A DNA stretch of 64,000 nt, taken from Pseudomonas paraversuta (lineage in GTDB: Bacteria; Pseudomonadota; Gammaproteobacteria; Pseudomonadales; Pseudomonadaceae). The notes beneath the pieces were generated by a model, which was not told the DNA's origin, searched no databases, and was given only the letters and a program-made list of their open reading frames with translations. Position numbers and translations under genes: made by a program. Shown here piece by piece: positions 1-10,321 of this stretch (positions are counted from its first letter, which is position 1; the number at the start of each line of letters is the position of its first letter). The stretch lies in contig NZ_CAJFCL010000006.1 in assembly GCF_904063065.1 (NCBI RefSeq), positions 248,001 to 312,000 of the forward strand, in the 5' to 3' direction.

Positions 1-2696
1 CGCTCACGCGCGTACGGTTCTCGCCGGGTGACACCATCATCCACTTCGAAGGCTGGAAGATGACCGTGCGCGAAGTCGACGATGTCGGCGGGCTGATGGT
101 CTATCACGGGCTCAACGAGCAAAACGAGCCTGTTACCCTGCCAGAAACCCAACTGTCGAACTTCATCCAGTTCCGTCTGGCCAGCGACCGCTTGTTCGCC
201 GGCCAGATCGATCCGCTGTCCTGGTTCTCCCTGCGTTATCACACCCTTGAACACACCAGCCGCCAGTTGCAGTCGCCACTGTGGGGCCTGGGCGGTGTGC
301 GTGCACAACCTATTGCCCACCAGTTGCACATCGCCCGCGAAGTTGCCGACCGGATAGCACCAAGGGTCCTGCTGGCTGACGAAGTAGGCCTGGGTAAAAC
401 CATCGAAGCCGGTCTGGTCATCCACCGCCAGCTGCTCAGTGGCCGCGCCAGCCGCGTGCTGATCGTGGTGCCGGAAAACCTGCAGCACCAATGGCTGGTG
501 GAGATGCGCCGGCGCTTCAACCTTGAAGTCGCGCTGTTTGACGAAGAGCGCTTCATCGAAAGCGATGCCAGCAACCCGTTTGAAGATACCCAGCTGGCGC
601 TGGTTGCACTGGAATGGCTGGTCGACGACCCCAAGGCTCAAGACGCTTTGTTTGCAGCGGACTGGGATTTGCTGGTGGTCGACGAGGCCCATCACCTGGT
701 GTGGCACGAAGACCAGGTCAGCCCGGAATACGCCTTGATTGAACAACTGGCAGAAGTGATCCCGGGCGTATTGCTGCTGACCGCTACCCCGGAACAACTG
801 GGCCAGGACAGCCACTTCGCCCGTTTGCGCCTGCTCGACCCCAACCGCTTCCACGATCTGGCCGCCTTCCGTGCCGAGAGCGAGAACTATCGCCCGGTCG
901 CCCAGGCCGTGCAGGAGCTGCTGGACAAAGGCCGCCTGTCACCTGAGGCCCACAAAACCATTCACGGCTTCCTCGGCGCCGAGGGTGATACCTTGCTGGC
1001 CGCCGTTAACGATGGCGATGCCGAAGCCAGCGCACGTCTGGTACGCGAACTGCTCGACCGTCACGGCACCGGCCGCGTCCTGTTCCGTAACACCCGCGCA
1101 GCCATTCAGGGCTTCCCGGAGCGCAAGCTGCATGCTTATCCGCTGCCATGCCCGGACGAATACCTGGAACTGCCGCTGGGCGAACATGCCGAGCTCTACC
1201 CCGAAGTCAGCTTCCAGTCCCAGCCGGACGCCAGTGAAGAAGAACGCTGGTGGCGCTTTGACCCTCGGGTCGAGTGGCTCACCGACACGCTGAAGATGCT
1301 CAAACGCACAAAAGTGCTGGTGATCTGTGCCCACGCCGAGACCGCAATGGACCTGGAAGACGCCCTGCGCGTGCGCTCCGGCATCCCTGCAACGGTCTTC
1401 CACGAAGGCATGAACATTCTTGAGCGCGACCGCGCAGCGGCCTACTTCGCAGACGAGGAGTTCGGCGCCCAGGTACTGATCTGCTCGGAAATCGGCAGTG
1501 AAGGTCGTAACTTCCAGTTTGCTCATCATTTGGTGCTGTTCGATCTGCCGTCCCACCCGGACCTGCTGGAACAACGAATTGGTCGTCTGGACCGGATCGG
1601 CCAGAAACACATTATCGAAGTCCACGTGCCGTACCTTGAGACCAGCCCGCAACAGCGCCTGTTCCAGTGGTACCACGAAGCGCTGAACGCCTTCCTCAAT
1701 ACCTGCCCTACCGGCAACGCACTGCAACACACGTTTGGCCCGCGCCTGCTGCCGTTGCTTGAAGCTGCTGACGATGAAGAGTGGCAGGCATTGATCGACG
1801 AAGCCCGCGCCGAACGCGAGCGTCTGGAGCAAGAACTGCACACCGGTCGCGATCGCCTGCTGGAGTTGAACTCCGGCGGCTCGGGCGAAGGCGAAGCGCT
1901 GGTTGAAGCGATCCTTGAACAAGACGATCAATTCACCCTGCCGATCTACATGGAAACCCTGTTCAACGCCTTTGGCATCGACAGTGAAGACCACTCGGAA
2001 AACGCCCTGATCCTCAAGCCAAGCGAAAAAATGCTCGACGCCAGCTTCCCCCTTGGCGACGACGAAGGCGTGACCATCACCTACGACCGCAACCAGGCCC
2101 TGTCGCGCGAAGACATGCAGTTCATCACCTGGGAACACCCGATGGTGCAGGGGGGCATGGACCTCGTATTGTCCGGTTCGATGGGCAACACCGCTGTCGC
2201 ACTGATCAAAAACAAGGCACTCAAGCCCGGAACCGTACTGCTTGAACTGATTTACGTCAGCGAAGTGGTTGCCCCGCGCTCGCTGCAGCTGGGCCGTTAC
2301 CTGCCACCTGCCGCTCTGCGCTGCCTGCTGGACGCCAACGGCAATGACCTGTCATCACGCGTGGCCTTCGAAACCTTGAACGAACAACTGGAAAGCGTGC
2401 CCCGTGCCAGCGCCAACAAGTTCATTCAGGCCCAGCGTGACAACCTCACGCCGAAGATCAACGCCGGTGAAGCCAAGATCGCGCCACGCCACGCAGAACG
2501 TGTTGCCGAGGCACAGCGTCGCCTGGCCGCCGATACTGAAGAAGAGTTGGCACGCCTGACAGCATTGCAAGCGGTTAACCCGAGCGTGCGTGACAGCGAA
2601 CTGGTTGCCTTGCGCAAGCAACGGGAACAAAGCCTGGCCATGCTTGAGAAAGCCGCCCTGCGCCTTGAAGCCATTCGCGTATTGGTCGCAGGCTGA
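1..2696 (+). CDS. rapA: RNA polymerase-associated ATPase RapA (5' end cut by window)
   Basis: Swi2/Snf2-family ATPase that binds RNA polymerase and helps recycle it after transcription. The reading frame is open from base 3 to the stop, so about 897 residues are visible and roughly the first 50 residues of a usual ~950-residue protein lie outside the window. Visible motifs in order are Walker A (DEVGLGKT), the DEAH box (VVDEAHHL), motif III (LLLTATPEQ) and motif VI ([10 protein letters not shown]), followed by the long C-terminal RapA-specific region. A perfect 12-bp hairpin terminator begins five bases after the stop. The next gene is independent and co-directional. Identification is secure; only the start is missing. 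Confidence 0.96.
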   Translation, partial: LTRVRFSPGDTIIHFEGWKMTVREVDDVGGLMVYHGLNEQNEPVTLPETQLSNFIQFRLASDRLFAGQIDPLSWFSLRYHTLEHTSRQLQSPLWGLGGVRAQPIAHQLHIAREVADRIAPRVLLADEVGLGKTIEAGLVIHRQLLSGRASRVLIVVPENLQHQWLVEMRRRFNLEVALFDEERFIESDASNPFEDTQLALVALEWLVDDPKAQDALFAADWDLLVVDEAHHLVWHEDQVSPEYALIEQLAEVIPGVLLLTATPEQLGQDSHFARLRLLDPNRFHDLAAFRAESENYRPVAQAVQELLDKGRLSPEAHKTIHGFLGAEGDTLLAAVNDGDAEASARLVRELLDRHGTGRVLFRNTRAAIQGFPERKLHAYPLPCPDEYLELPLGEHAELYPEVSFQSQPDASEEERWWRFDPRVEWLTDTLKMLKRTKVLVICAHAETAMDLEDALRVRSGIPATVFHEGMNILERDRAAAYFADEEFGAQVLICSEIGSEGRNFQFAHHLVLFDLPSHPDLLEQRIGRLDRIGQKHIIEVHVPYLETSPQQRLFQWYHEALNAFLNTCPTGNALQHTFGPRLLPLLEAADDEEWQALIDEARAERERLEQELHTGRDRLLELNSGGSGEGEALVEAILEQDDQFTLPIYMETLFNAFGIDSEDHSENALILKPSEKMLDASFPLGDDEGVTITYDRNQALSREDMQFITWEHPMVQGGMDLVLSGSMGNTAVALIKNKALKPGTVLLELIYVSEVVAPRSLQLGRYLPPAALRCLLDANGNDLSSRVAFETLNEQLESVPRASANKFIQAQRDNLTPKINAGEAKIAPRHAERVAEAQRRLAADTEEELARLTALQAVNPSVRDSELVALRKQREQSLAMLEKAALRLEAIRVLVAG

Positions 2697-2700
2697 TTGA

Positions 2701-2729
2701 AAACCCGCTTGCGCAAGGCAAGCGGGTTT
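2701..2729 (+). terminator. Intrinsic terminator of rapA
   Basis: Perfect 12-bp stem (AAACCCGCTTGC with its complement) around a 5-nt loop, immediately after the rapA stop. The 3' arm ends in TTT but no long U tract follows. Two further hairpins follow at 2755-2775 and 2777-2806. Confidence 0.8.
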
Positions 2730-2754
2730 ATTGATTCCCCCTGAGCAGGAGCCC

Positions 2755-2806
2755 AACCTGCTCACGCAGCAGGTTTCAAGCCTCGTGATCAACAGCGCGA
2801 GGCTTG
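2755..2806. repeat. Two further tandem hairpins downstream of rapA
   Basis: AACCTGCT pairs with AGCAGGTT (2755-2762 with 2768-2775), and CAAGCCTCG pairs with CGAGGCTTG (2777-2785 with 2798-2806). With the rapA terminator they make three hairpins within about 105 bases. Neither has a T tract, so they may be transcript-stabilising or REP-like structures rather than terminators. Confidence 0.55.
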
Positions 2807-2971
2807 TCCCTTGCCGCCTTAGCGCTAAGAGGAATAGCGATCCTAATCCTCATAACAAAATGATAGACATCATCTTGCCATCATTGCTACAGCCAAAATT
2901 CCAGCCTCTATACTTGAGACCGAGCTAGCGCCTGACGACTAGCAAATCTGCAATCAGTGCCGAGGCGCGCT

Positions 2972-5176
2972 ATGGAATGGCTGGACTTGCAGTTTTTTGG
3001 TCCGCACATGGATAACGGGCGACAACTGCTTTACAGCAGCCATAACCCTTATCTGGTATTTCTCGCCTATCTGGTGGCCTGTGCGGCTGCTTTAGCCGTG
3101 CTGCACATGGTGGAACGTACTGCCAATAGCGAAAAAACCATGGCAAAAACCGTGTGGCGATGGCTTGGCGCCAGCTGCCTGGCAGGCGGTATTTGGGCCA
3201 TGCATTTCATCAGCATGCTGGCATTTGAATCCCGGTCCGAAACCCACTACGACCTTGGCATCACCAGCGTCTCGCTATTCATTGCATGGATTGGCACCCT
3301 CATCGCCATGCAAATCCTCAATAGCCCTGCCCCCAGTCGTGCCCGGCTACAGCTGGCGGCGCTGGTTTTTGGGGTGGCTGTTTGCTGCATGCACTATGTC
3401 GGCATGTCAGCCATGCACTCCAACAACCTGAGCCATTATCAACCGCAGCTGATCGCTCTCTCCTTGTTCACGGCCGTCGCTGCAAGCTATGGCGCGCTGC
3501 TGATGACCTCTTGCCTGCTCTCAACCAGCGGTTTGCCCCATCAGCTTTTCAAATACGCCATCAGCCTCGCTGCCGGAGCAGCCCTGCTCAGCGTGCACTT
3601 CATCGGCATGTGGGCGATGCACACCTACTCGCCTTCTGGCGACACCGGTCAGGCATTCATTGAAAACAACCACTGGCAACTGGCCTTGATGGTGGCCCTG
3701 ATCAGCTTGTTGCTGATTGGCTGCAGCATCAGCGCAGCCTTGGTCGACAAGAAACTGCAGCACAAAGAGCATGACCTGAAACGGGTCAACGCCCTGCTCA
3801 GCCAACTTGACCTGGCCCGCGTGTCCTTGCAGCAGGTGGCGCTTTACGACCCGCTGACCAATCTGATCAACCGGCGCGGGTTCAACCAGATTTTTGCCGA
3901 AAAGCTGATCGAGCGCACGGCACACAACGGCAAGCTGGCGGTGATGTTTCTCGACATTGATCACTTCAAGCGCATCAACGACAGCCTGGGCCATGATGCC
4001 GGGGACCAGTTGCTCAAGACCATCGCCACCCAAATCAAAAGTGCCACCCGCAGCCATGATGATGTGGTCGCGCGTTTTGGCGGCGATGAATTCTGCATTT
4101 TAGTCAGCCTCAACCACCGCGATGAAGCTCAAAGCATGGCCCAGCGCATCATGCTTAAACTCAAAGAGCCCATCGAGTTGGCCGGCAGACGCATGGTGAT
4201 GACCACCAGCATCGGCATCAGTGTGTTTCCGGACGACGGCACCACCAGTACCGAGTTGCTCAAACACGCAGATCTGGCGCTCTACCAGTCCAAAGGCAAT
4301 GGTCGCAATAGCCTGACCTTCTTCAGCTCGAACCTGAAAGCCCGCGCGTCGCTGGAACTGCAGATAGAAGAAGAACTGCGCAATGCACTGATCGATGGCA
4401 GCGGATTACTGGTGCATTACCAACCCATCTTTGACCTTAAGACAGGCCGTGTCGCCAAACTCGAGGCCCTGGTGCGCTGGCAGCACCCTGAGCATGGCTT
4501 GCTCGCCCCGGACCGTTTCATCAGCATTGCCGAAGCCAACGGTCTGATCGCCGAACTGGACCACTGGGTGTTGCGCAAGGCCTGTCAGGACCTGGCTGCC
4601 CTGTCACGCATGGGCTGGCAGCAACTGGGGGTCGCGGTTAATTGCTCGGCACTGAATCTGGTGCGGGTAGAGCTGGCCGACGAGATTGAAAATGCCCTGC
4701 GAACATCCGGCATCGCCCCCCATCGACTGGAGCTGGAAGTCACAGAAAACGCCTTGATGGGAAATATCAACAGCACCTCGCAACTACTTCGGCAGATTCG
4801 CGCCCTCGGCGTGTCACTGTCGATTGATGACTTCGGCACCGGGTATTCCTCCCTCGCCTATTTAAAGCGCCTGCCTCTGAACACGTTAAAAATTGACCGT
4901 TCATTCATTCAGGAAATCCCGGCCTCCAGCCAGGACATGGAAATCGTCCAGGCCATTATCGTCATGGCCCACACCCTGCACTTGCAGGTGGTCACCGAAG
5001 GCGTTGAAACCAATCAGCAATTCGAGTTCCTCAGGCAATACGGCTGCGACTATGTCCAGGGCTTTCTGCTAAGCCGCCCGGTACCTTTTGAGGCTCTGCA
5101 TGAGTTGCTCGATGAACTGAATAAACGCTCCCTGCCCGAGTCCGGGCACACAGCCTTTCAACTCTCGAGCCAGTAA
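2972..5176 (+). CDS. MHYT-GGDEF-EAL membrane cyclic-di-GMP signalling protein (NbdA-like)
   Basis: Predicted to make or break cyclic-di-GMP in response to a ligand sensed in the membrane. The N-terminal ~270 residues form a seven-helix MHYT sensor with three motif copies (WAMHFISM, CMHYVGMSAMH, VHFIGMWAMH). A GGDEF domain with intact GGDEF is near residue 369, and an EAL domain follows with EALVRW near residue 497, DDFGTGYSS near 618 and VTEGVET. The RxxD inhibitory site is not in register upstream of GGDEF (Ser where Arg is expected). I chose the ATG at 2972 because AGG lies just upstream; a GTG at 2957 is in frame but has no Shine-Dalgarno. Its place beside rapA suggests orthology to P. aeruginosa NbdA, whose GGDEF motif I recall as degenerate; here it is intact. 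Confidence 0.9.
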   Translation: MEWLDLQFFGPHMDNGRQLLYSSHNPYLVFLAYLVACAAALAVLHMVERTANSEKTMAKTVWRWLGASCLAGGIWAMHFISMLAFESRSETHYDLGITSVSLFIAWIGTLIAMQILNSPAPSRARLQLAALVFGVAVCCMHYVGMSAMHSNNLSHYQPQLIALSLFTAVAASYGALLMTSCLLSTSGLPHQLFKYAISLAAGAALLSVHFIGMWAMHTYSPSGDTGQAFIENNHWQLALMVALISLLLIGCSISAALVDKKLQHKEHDLKRVNALLSQLDLARVSLQQVALYDPLTNLINRRGFNQIFAEKLIERTAHNGKLAVMFLDIDHFKRINDSLGHDAGDQLLKTIATQIKSATRSHDDVVARFGGDEFCILVSLNHRDEAQSMAQRIMLKLKEPIELAGRRMVMTTSIGISVFPDDGTTSTELLKHADLALYQSKGNGRNSLTFFSSNLKARASLELQIEEELRNALIDGSGLLVHYQPIFDLKTGRVAKLEALVRWQHPEHGLLAPDRFISIAEANGLIAELDHWVLRKACQDLAALSRMGWQQLGVAVNCSALNLVRVELADEIENALRTSGIAPHRLELEVTENALMGNINSTSQLLRQIRALGVSLSIDDFGTGYSSLAYLKRLPLNTLKIDRSFIQEIPASSQDMEIVQAIIVMAHTLHLQVVTEGVETNQQFEFLRQYGCDYVQGFLLSRPVPFEALHELLDELNKRSLPESGHTAFQLSSQ

Positions 5177-5202
5177 GCCCGAGCCATCTGGCAGGCACAA
5201 AA

Positions 5203-5230
5203 AAACGCCACAGTCGGGACTGTGGCGTTT
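5203..5230. terminator. Bidirectional terminator between convergent genes
   Basis: AAACGCCACAGTC pairs with GACTGTGGCGTTT (5203-5215 with 5218-5230), with A-rich and T-rich flanks, so it can work for the MHYT gene on + and the DUF2288 gene on -. Confidence 0.85.
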
Positions 5231-5330
5231 CTCTACGGCAACTGGCCACTACGGCGAAACCAGTTACTGCCCTACACACTCACGACCTGAAATGCCTACG
5301 GCAAAAAACGCTCTAACTTGGTGCTTTATA

Positions 5331-5636
5331 TTATTTCTCTGCCCTTTCCTGGACCATAACCCAGGGGGAAACCACCACTGCCCATAACTGCGGGTTACGC
5401 TCAAGAACGTCTAGCGCCTGCGCTTCGGACATCTTTCCAAGCACTCCGGACGCCATCCAGGCGGCCACTTTCTCTGCATCATCCTGAGTCACGGCCTGCG
5501 CCGCTTCGATCAGGTCCAGTGCAGGATCAACCCACAACAGATCGCCTTTGGCGAAGAACGGCTGCAAGGCATCCCATTCAATAGTTGAGGTCTCGCCAAG
5601 CAGCTTGGCATAGAGGGTGCTAGGTTCTTGGTTCAT
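5331..5636 (-). CDS. DUF2288 family protein
   Basis: Small acidic cytoplasmic protein of 101 residues, beginning MNQEPSTLYAKLLGET, that matches the DUF2288 family as I know it from gamma-proteobacteria. No function is established and no catalytic motif is visible. The start at 5636 is supported by a good AGGTG ribosome-binding site; the 27 further residues of open frame upstream are probably untranslated. It converges with the MHYT gene and is divergent from the branched-chain amino-acid operon. Confidence 0.85.
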   Translation of the reverse strand: MNQEPSTLYAKLLGETSTIEWDALQPFFAKGDLLWVDPALDLIEAAQAVTQDDAEKVAAWMASGVLGKMSEAQALDVLERNPQLWAVVVSPWVMVQERAEK

Positions 5637-5997
5637 GGGTTTCACCTGGTAAAAAATCGGCGTAATGATAGCGCCGCTCACCGGGTAGAAAAACCCGAAT
5701 AAAGGTAGAGACGCCAAGAAAGAGTAAGGGCTAAGGACGGCAAGGCTGATCTGGCAACATTCAGATAAAAAACATCAGCATATTCCGCCGCCATTCTGTC
5801 TCTTTCTTTCGTTTAAGCGACATTTCCTGCTTTTTCCCTCGGATACACGCTATTCAAGCGCTAAACCGGCGCTCTACACTGTACCGGTACAGTTGCAGGG
5901 GGGATTGGCCGGGAATTTCGCTAGAAAAGACCCGGTCCGGCTGCCTTGGCTTCCAGGACTATAAAAATTACAACAGAAGAGTGGAGCACCAATAGAG
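5637..5997. promoter_or_regulatory. Divergent intergenic region upstream of braC
   Basis: 361 bases with no gene, holding the start signals for the DUF2288 gene on - and the liv/bra operon on +. The only clear structure is the palindrome at 5878-5893, listed separately. I could not assign a convincing -35/-10 pair for braC. Confidence 0.5.
5878..5893. promoter_or_regulatory. 16-bp perfect palindrome upstream of braC (candidate operator)
   Basis: ACTGTACCGGTACAGT is a perfect 16-bp palindrome about 105 bases upstream of the braC start codon. It has the size and symmetry of a dimeric repressor or activator site. It is not a LexA box: CTGT and ACAG are separated by 6 bases, not 8. The protein that binds it is unknown. 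Confidence 0.45.
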
Positions 5998-7131
5998 ATG
6001 GCTACTAAGCAAATTACCAAATTGTTTGCCGCGATGGTTTTGGCCGGGGTTGCCAGCCATTCGTTTGCAGCAGACACCATCAAGATCGGTATTGCGGGTC
6101 CTAAAACAGGCCCTGTTACTCAGTATGGCGACATGCAGTTCACTGGCGCCAAACAGGCTATCGCAGACATCAACGCCAAAGGCGGAGTTGACGTCGACGG
6201 CAAAAAGCTCCTGCTTGAAGCCAAGGAATACGACGACGCCTGCGATCCAAAACAAGCCGTTGCAGTAGCCAACAAAATCGTCAACGACGGCGTCAAGTTT
6301 GTAGTCGGTCACCTGTGCTCCAGCTCCACCCAGCCTCCTTCGGACATCTACGAAGACGAAGGCATCATCATGATTACCCCCGCCGCCACCGCGCCGGAAA
6401 TCACCGCTCGTGGTTACAAGAACATCTTCCGCACCATCGGTCTGGACAGCGCTCAAGGCCCTGCGGCCGGTAACTACATCGCCGATCACGTCAAACCGAA
6501 AGTCGTCGCTGTGCTGCACGACAAGCAGCAGTACGGTGAAGGTATCGCCACCGCGGTCAAACAGACTCTGGAAAACAAAGGCGTCAAAGTCGCAGTCTTT
6601 GAAGGCGTCAACGCTGGCGATAAAGACTTCGCGGCGGTCATTGCCAAGCTCAAGCAAGCCAATGTCGACTTCGTTTACTACGGCGGCTACCACCCTGAGC
6701 TGGGCCTGATCCTGCGCCAGGCCAAGGAAAAAGGCCTGAACGCCAAGTTCATGGGCCCGGAAGGCGTGGGTAACGACTCCATTTCGCAAATCGCCCAGGG
6801 CGCTTCCGAAGGTTTGCTGGTGACCCTGCCACAAGCATTCGACCAACAGCCTGAAAACAAGGCACTGGTAGCGAAGTTCGTCGCAGACAAAAAAGACCCG
6901 ACCGGTCCGTTTGTATTCCCTGCCTACACCGCAGTTGAAGTCATTGCCCAGGGTATTGAACAAGCCAAAAGCGAAGACACTGCAAAAGTGGCCAAAGCCA
7001 TCCATGACGGGACATTCAAGACCCCGATGGGCGACCTGAGCTTTGATGACAAAGGCGACCTGAAGAACTTCAAGTTCGTGGTCTACGAATGGCACTTCGG
7101 CAAACCTAAAACAGAGGTTAGCCCTCAGTAA
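5998..7131 (+). CDS. braC: Branched-chain amino-acid ABC transporter substrate-binding protein
   Basis: Periplasmic Leu/Ile/Val-binding protein of the HAAT family, 377 residues, which delivers substrate to the LivH/LivM permease encoded downstream. The N-terminus is a Sec signal peptide ending SHSFA|ADTIK, followed by the typical start of the mature fold (IKIGIAGPKTGPVTQYGDM). Other family hallmarks are the conserved VVGHLCSSST ligand-binding segment and ITPAATAPE. Length is normal. It is followed by a strong terminator and a 249-base gap before livH, which should make the binding protein more abundant than the membrane parts. A palindromic candidate operator lies upstream. Confidence 0.95.
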   Translation: MATKQITKLFAAMVLAGVASHSFAADTIKIGIAGPKTGPVTQYGDMQFTGAKQAIADINAKGGVDVDGKKLLLEAKEYDDACDPKQAVAVANKIVNDGVKFVVGHLCSSSTQPPSDIYEDEGIIMITPAATAPEITARGYKNIFRTIGLDSAQGPAAGNYIADHVKPKVVAVLHDKQQYGEGIATAVKQTLENKGVKVAVFEGVNAGDKDFAAVIAKLKQANVDFVYYGGYHPELGLILRQAKEKGLNAKFMGPEGVGNDSISQIAQGASEGLLVTLPQAFDQQPENKALVAKFVADKKDPTGPFVFPAYTAVEVIAQGIEQAKSEDTAKVAKAIHDGTFKTPMGDLSFDDKGDLKNFKFVVYEWHFGKPKTEVSPQ

Positions 7132-7158
7132 GTCCCGGTTCCTGATCTGACAACGAAG

Positions 7159-7187
7159 CCCACTGCGCGAGCAGTGGGTTTTGTTTT
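7159..7187 (+). terminator. Terminator/attenuator between braC and livH
   Basis: CCCACTGC pairs with GCAGTGGG around a GCGA tetraloop, followed by TTTTGTTTT. It lies inside the apparent operon, so it probably lowers expression of the permease and ATPase genes relative to braC. Confidence 0.85.
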
Positions 7188-7380
7188 ACGAACCCTGGAT
7201 TCACAGAAAAGGGGCCGCGCTTTCGTGATCCGGAAGTCTGCCCACCTGAAAATCTTTAAAACCGTCACCAGCGGTTCGCTGGCATAAGACCTGCGCTCAA
7301 AGTGGGTGAAACCCCCCATGACCCAGGCCGGAAAATGACTCCACCAGTGAAATGCGTCTCAGGTTTTTAGGAGCTTTGTA

Positions 7381-8304
7381 ATGCCTGACATCTATCACTT
7401 CTTCCAAATGCTGGTTAACGGCCTCAACGTTGGCAGCACCTATGCCCTGATCGCCATCGGCTATACGATGGTTTACGGCATTATTGGAATGATCAACTTC
7501 GCCCACGGCGAGGTGTACATGATTGGTTCCTACATTGCGTTTATCGCCATCGCCGGCCTGACCATGATGGGTCTGGACAGCGTGCCATTACTGCTGACCG
7601 GGGCGTTTATCGCCAGCATCGTGGTCACCAGTGCTTATGGCTACAGCATTGAACGGGTGGCTTACCGTCCTCTGCGTGGCAGTAACCGCCTGATCCCCTT
7701 GATTTCTGCCATCGGCATGTCGATTTTCCTGCAAAACATGGTGCTGTTGTCCCAGGACTCGAAAGACAAATCGATCCCTAATCTGATCCCCGGCGGCTTC
7801 ACCTTCGGTCCGGGCGGGGCTAGCGAAGTCGTTGTCTCCTACATGCAAATCGTAGTCTTCGTGGTCACCCTCCTGGCCATGCTCGGCCTGACCCTGTTCA
7901 TCTCCCGTTCACGCCTTGGCCGCGCCTGCCGCGCCTGCGCCGAAGACATGAAGATGGCCAACCTGCTGGGCATCAACACCAACAACGTGATTGCCCTGAC
8001 GTTTGTGATCGGCGCCGCTCTGGCAGCCGTTGCCGCCGTTCTGATCAGCGTGCAATACGGCGTGATCAACCCCGGTTCCGGTTTCCTCGTGGGGCTTAAA
8101 GCCTTCACTGCTGCAGTATTGGGCGGGATCGGCAGTATCCCCGGCGCAATGCTTGGTGGTCTGGTGCTTGGTGTGGCTGAAGCCTTTGGTGCCGATATCT
8201 TTGGCGACCAGTACAAAGACGTAGTGGCTTTCGGCCTGCTCGTATTGGTACTGCTGTTCCGTCCGACCGGCATTCTGGGACGTCCGGAGATTGAAAAAGT
8301 ATGA
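7381..8304 (+). CDS. livH: Branched-chain amino-acid ABC transporter permease LivH (BraD)
   Basis: Inner-membrane permease of 307 residues that pairs with LivM to form the translocation channel. The sequence is a run of hydrophobic helices, with the family segments [32 protein letters not shown] near the N-terminus and [23 protein letters not shown] near the C-terminus. An AGGAG Shine-Dalgarno lies 5 bases before the ATG. The stop overlaps the livM start by 4 bases (ATGA), so the two are translationally coupled. Confidence 0.95.
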   Translation: MPDIYHFFQMLVNGLNVGSTYALIAIGYTMVYGIIGMINFAHGEVYMIGSYIAFIAIAGLTMMGLDSVPLLLTGAFIASIVVTSAYGYSIERVAYRPLRGSNRLIPLISAIGMSIFLQNMVLLSQDSKDKSIPNLIPGGFTFGPGGASEVVVSYMQIVVFVVTLLAMLGLTLFISRSRLGRACRACAEDMKMANLLGINTNNVIALTFVIGAALAAVAAVLISVQYGVINPGSGFLVGLKAFTAAVLGGIGSIPGAMLGGLVLGVAEAFGADIFGDQYKDVVAFGLLVLVLLFRPTGILGRPEIEKV

Positions 8305-9557
8305 CTAGGAATCTTAAATCGGCGTTCTTCAGCGCCCTGCTGGTATGGGCCGTCGCCTACCCGGTACTCGGTCTGAAACTGACTATCGTCGGAATCAACA
8401 TCGAAGTTCACAACACCAGCACCTTTACCCTGAGCGTGATCGCGATCTGCTCGCTGCTGATGTTTGTGCGCGTGTTGTTCAACCAGCAACTGAGCGCGGC
8501 CTGGAAGGCTTCGCCCAACATGCCAAAAGTGCCGTCCAAAGCCACTGACTTTCTGACCCTGCCCAGCACCCAGCGCTGGATCATTCTGGGTCTGGTGATC
8601 GTGGCCCTGATCTGGCCGTTCTATGGTTCCCGCGGTGCCGTGGACATCGCTACCCTGATCCTGATCTACGTGATGCTGGGCCTTGGCCTGAACATCGTGG
8701 TCGGCCTGGCCGGGCTGCTCGACCTGGGTTACGTGGGCTTCTATGCCGTGGGTGCCTACACCTATGCATTGCTGGCGCACTACTTCGGCCTGAGCTTCTG
8801 GATCTGCTTGCCGCTGGCCGGTTTGATGGCAGCCACCTTTGGTTTCCTGCTGGGTTTCCCGGTCTTGCGTTTACGCGGTGACTATCTGGCCATCGTGACC
8901 CTGGGCTTTGGTGAAATCATCCGTCTGTTCCTGCGTAACCTGACGGACATCACCGGCGGGCCGAACGGCATCAGCAACATCCCGAAACCGACCCTCTTCG
9001 GCCTGAGCTTCGACAGAACCGCAGCCGAGGGCATGCAGACGTTCCACGAATACTTTGGCATCGCGTACAACTCGATCAACAAGGTGATTTTCCTCTACCT
9101 GATCGCGCTGGTGCTGGTGCTTATCGTACTGTTCGTGATCAACCGCCTGCTGCGCATGCCGATCGGTCGCGCGTGGGAAGCCCTGCGTGAAGACGAAATT
9201 GCCTGCCGTGCACTGGGCTTGAATCCGACCATCATCAAGCTGTCGGCCTTCACCCTGGGTGCCACCTTTGCAGGCTTTGCCGGCAGCTTCTTTGCCGCCC
9301 GCCAGGGCCTGGTGACCCCGGAGTCGTTCACATTCCTCGAGTCGGCGATCATTCTGGCCATCGTGGTACTGGGTGGCATGGGCTCGCAACTGGGCGTGAT
9401 TCTGGCAGCCGTGGTGATGATCCTGCTGCCGGAAATGATGCGTGATTTCAGTGAGTACCGGATGCTGCTGTTCGGCGCCCTGATGGTGCTGATGATGATC
9501 TGGCGTCCGCAAGGTCTGCTGCCAATGCAACGTCCTCATCTGGAGCTGCGAAAATGA
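8301..9557 (+). CDS. livM: Branched-chain amino-acid ABC transporter permease LivM (BraE)
   Basis: Second inner-membrane permease of the Leu/Ile/Val importer, 418 residues. It has an N-terminal extension with two hydrophobic segments before the core, as in the long LivM form. The core shows [27 protein letters not shown] and the cytoplasmic coupling segment [19 protein letters not shown], where the ATPases dock. It overlaps livH and livG by 4 bases each (ATGA), a tightly coupled operon arrangement. Confidence 0.95.
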   Translation: MTRNLKSAFFSALLVWAVAYPVLGLKLTIVGINIEVHNTSTFTLSVIAICSLLMFVRVLFNQQLSAAWKASPNMPKVPSKATDFLTLPSTQRWIILGLVIVALIWPFYGSRGAVDIATLILIYVMLGLGLNIVVGLAGLLDLGYVGFYAVGAYTYALLAHYFGLSFWICLPLAGLMAATFGFLLGFPVLRLRGDYLAIVTLGFGEIIRLFLRNLTDITGGPNGISNIPKPTLFGLSFDRTAAEGMQTFHEYFGIAYNSINKVIFLYLIALVLVLIVLFVINRLLRMPIGRAWEALREDEIACRALGLNPTIIKLSAFTLGATFAGFAGSFFAARQGLVTPESFTFLESAIILAIVVLGGMGSQLGVILAAVVMILLPEMMRDFSEYRMLLFGALMVLMMIWRPQGLLPMQRPHLELRK

Positions 9558-10321
9558 GCCGCGAGATACTGAAAGTCAGTGGCCTGTGCATGCGCTTTGG
9601 CGGCTTGCTGGCGGTGAATGGCGTCGCGCTGACCGTCAAGGAAAAACAGGTAGTGTCAATGATCGGCCCTAACGGCGCCGGCAAAACCACGGTGTTCAAC
9701 TGCCTGACCGGCTTCTACAAGCCATCGTCGGGCAGCATCCTGCTGGATGGCGAACCCATTGAAGGCCTGGCAGGCCATGAAATTGCCCGCAAGGGCGTGG
9801 TGCGTACCTTCCAGAACGTGCGCCTGTTCAAGGACATGACAGCCGTTGAGAACCTGTTGATTGCTCAACATCGCCATCTCAACACCAACTTCCTCGCGGG
9901 GCTGTTCAAAACCCCGGCGTTCCGTAAAAGCGAGCGCGATGCCATGGACTACGCCGCGTACTGGCTGGACAAGGTCAACCTGACCGAGTTCGCCAACCGC
10001 CCGGCGGGCACCCTGGCCTACGGCCAGCAGCGGCGCCTGGAAATCGCTCGCTGCATGATGACGCGCCCGCGCATCCTCATGCTCGACGAACCGGCAGCCG
10101 GTCTCAACCCCAAGGAAACCGAAGACCTCAAGGCGCTGATCAGCGTTTTACGCAACGAGCACAACGCTACGGTGCTGTTGATTGAACATGACATGAAACT
10201 GGTCATGAGCATTTCCGACCATATCGTAGTGATCAATCAGGGCACACCTTTGGCCGACGGGACTCCGGAGCAGATCCGCGATAACCCTGAAGTGATCAAA
10301 GCCTATCTGGGGGAAGCGTAA
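9554..10321 (+). CDS. livG: Branched-chain amino-acid ABC transporter ATPase LivG (BraF)
   Basis: Cytoplasmic ATPase of 255 residues, one of two that power the importer. Visible motifs are Walker [10 protein letters not shown], a Q-loop in TFQNVRLF, a degenerate signature [13 protein letters not shown] (as usual in LivG), Walker [13 protein letters not shown] and the H-loop in LIEHDM. It overlaps livM by 4 bases, and its TAA is directly followed by the livF ATG. Confidence 0.95.
   Translation: MSREILKVSGLCMRFGGLLAVNGVALTVKEKQVVSMIGPNGAGKTTVFNCLTGFYKPSSGSILLDGEPIEGLAGHEIARKGVVRTFQNVRLFKDMTAVENLLIAQHRHLNTNFLAGLFKTPAFRKSERDAMDYAAYWLDKVNLTEFANRPAGTLAYGQQRRLEIARCMMTRPRILMLDEPAAGLNPKETEDLKALISVLRNEHNATVLLIEHDMKLVMSISDHIVVINQGTPLADGTPEQIRDNPEVIKAYLGEA

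Noticed and set aside
939..2138. 399-codon open frame on the minus strand inside rapA
   Set aside because: It mirrors the codon structure of rapA, has no ribosome-binding site and no recognisable family.
2731..2928. 65-codon open frame after rapA
   Set aside because: It covers two hairpins, begins 2 bases past the rapA terminator and has no Shine-Dalgarno.
5878..5893. LexA (SOS) box
   Set aside because: CTGT and ACAG are 6 bases apart instead of 8, and the downstream gene is not an SOS gene.
5968..7095. 375-codon open frame on the minus strand over braC
   Set aside because: Antisense shadow of a certain gene.
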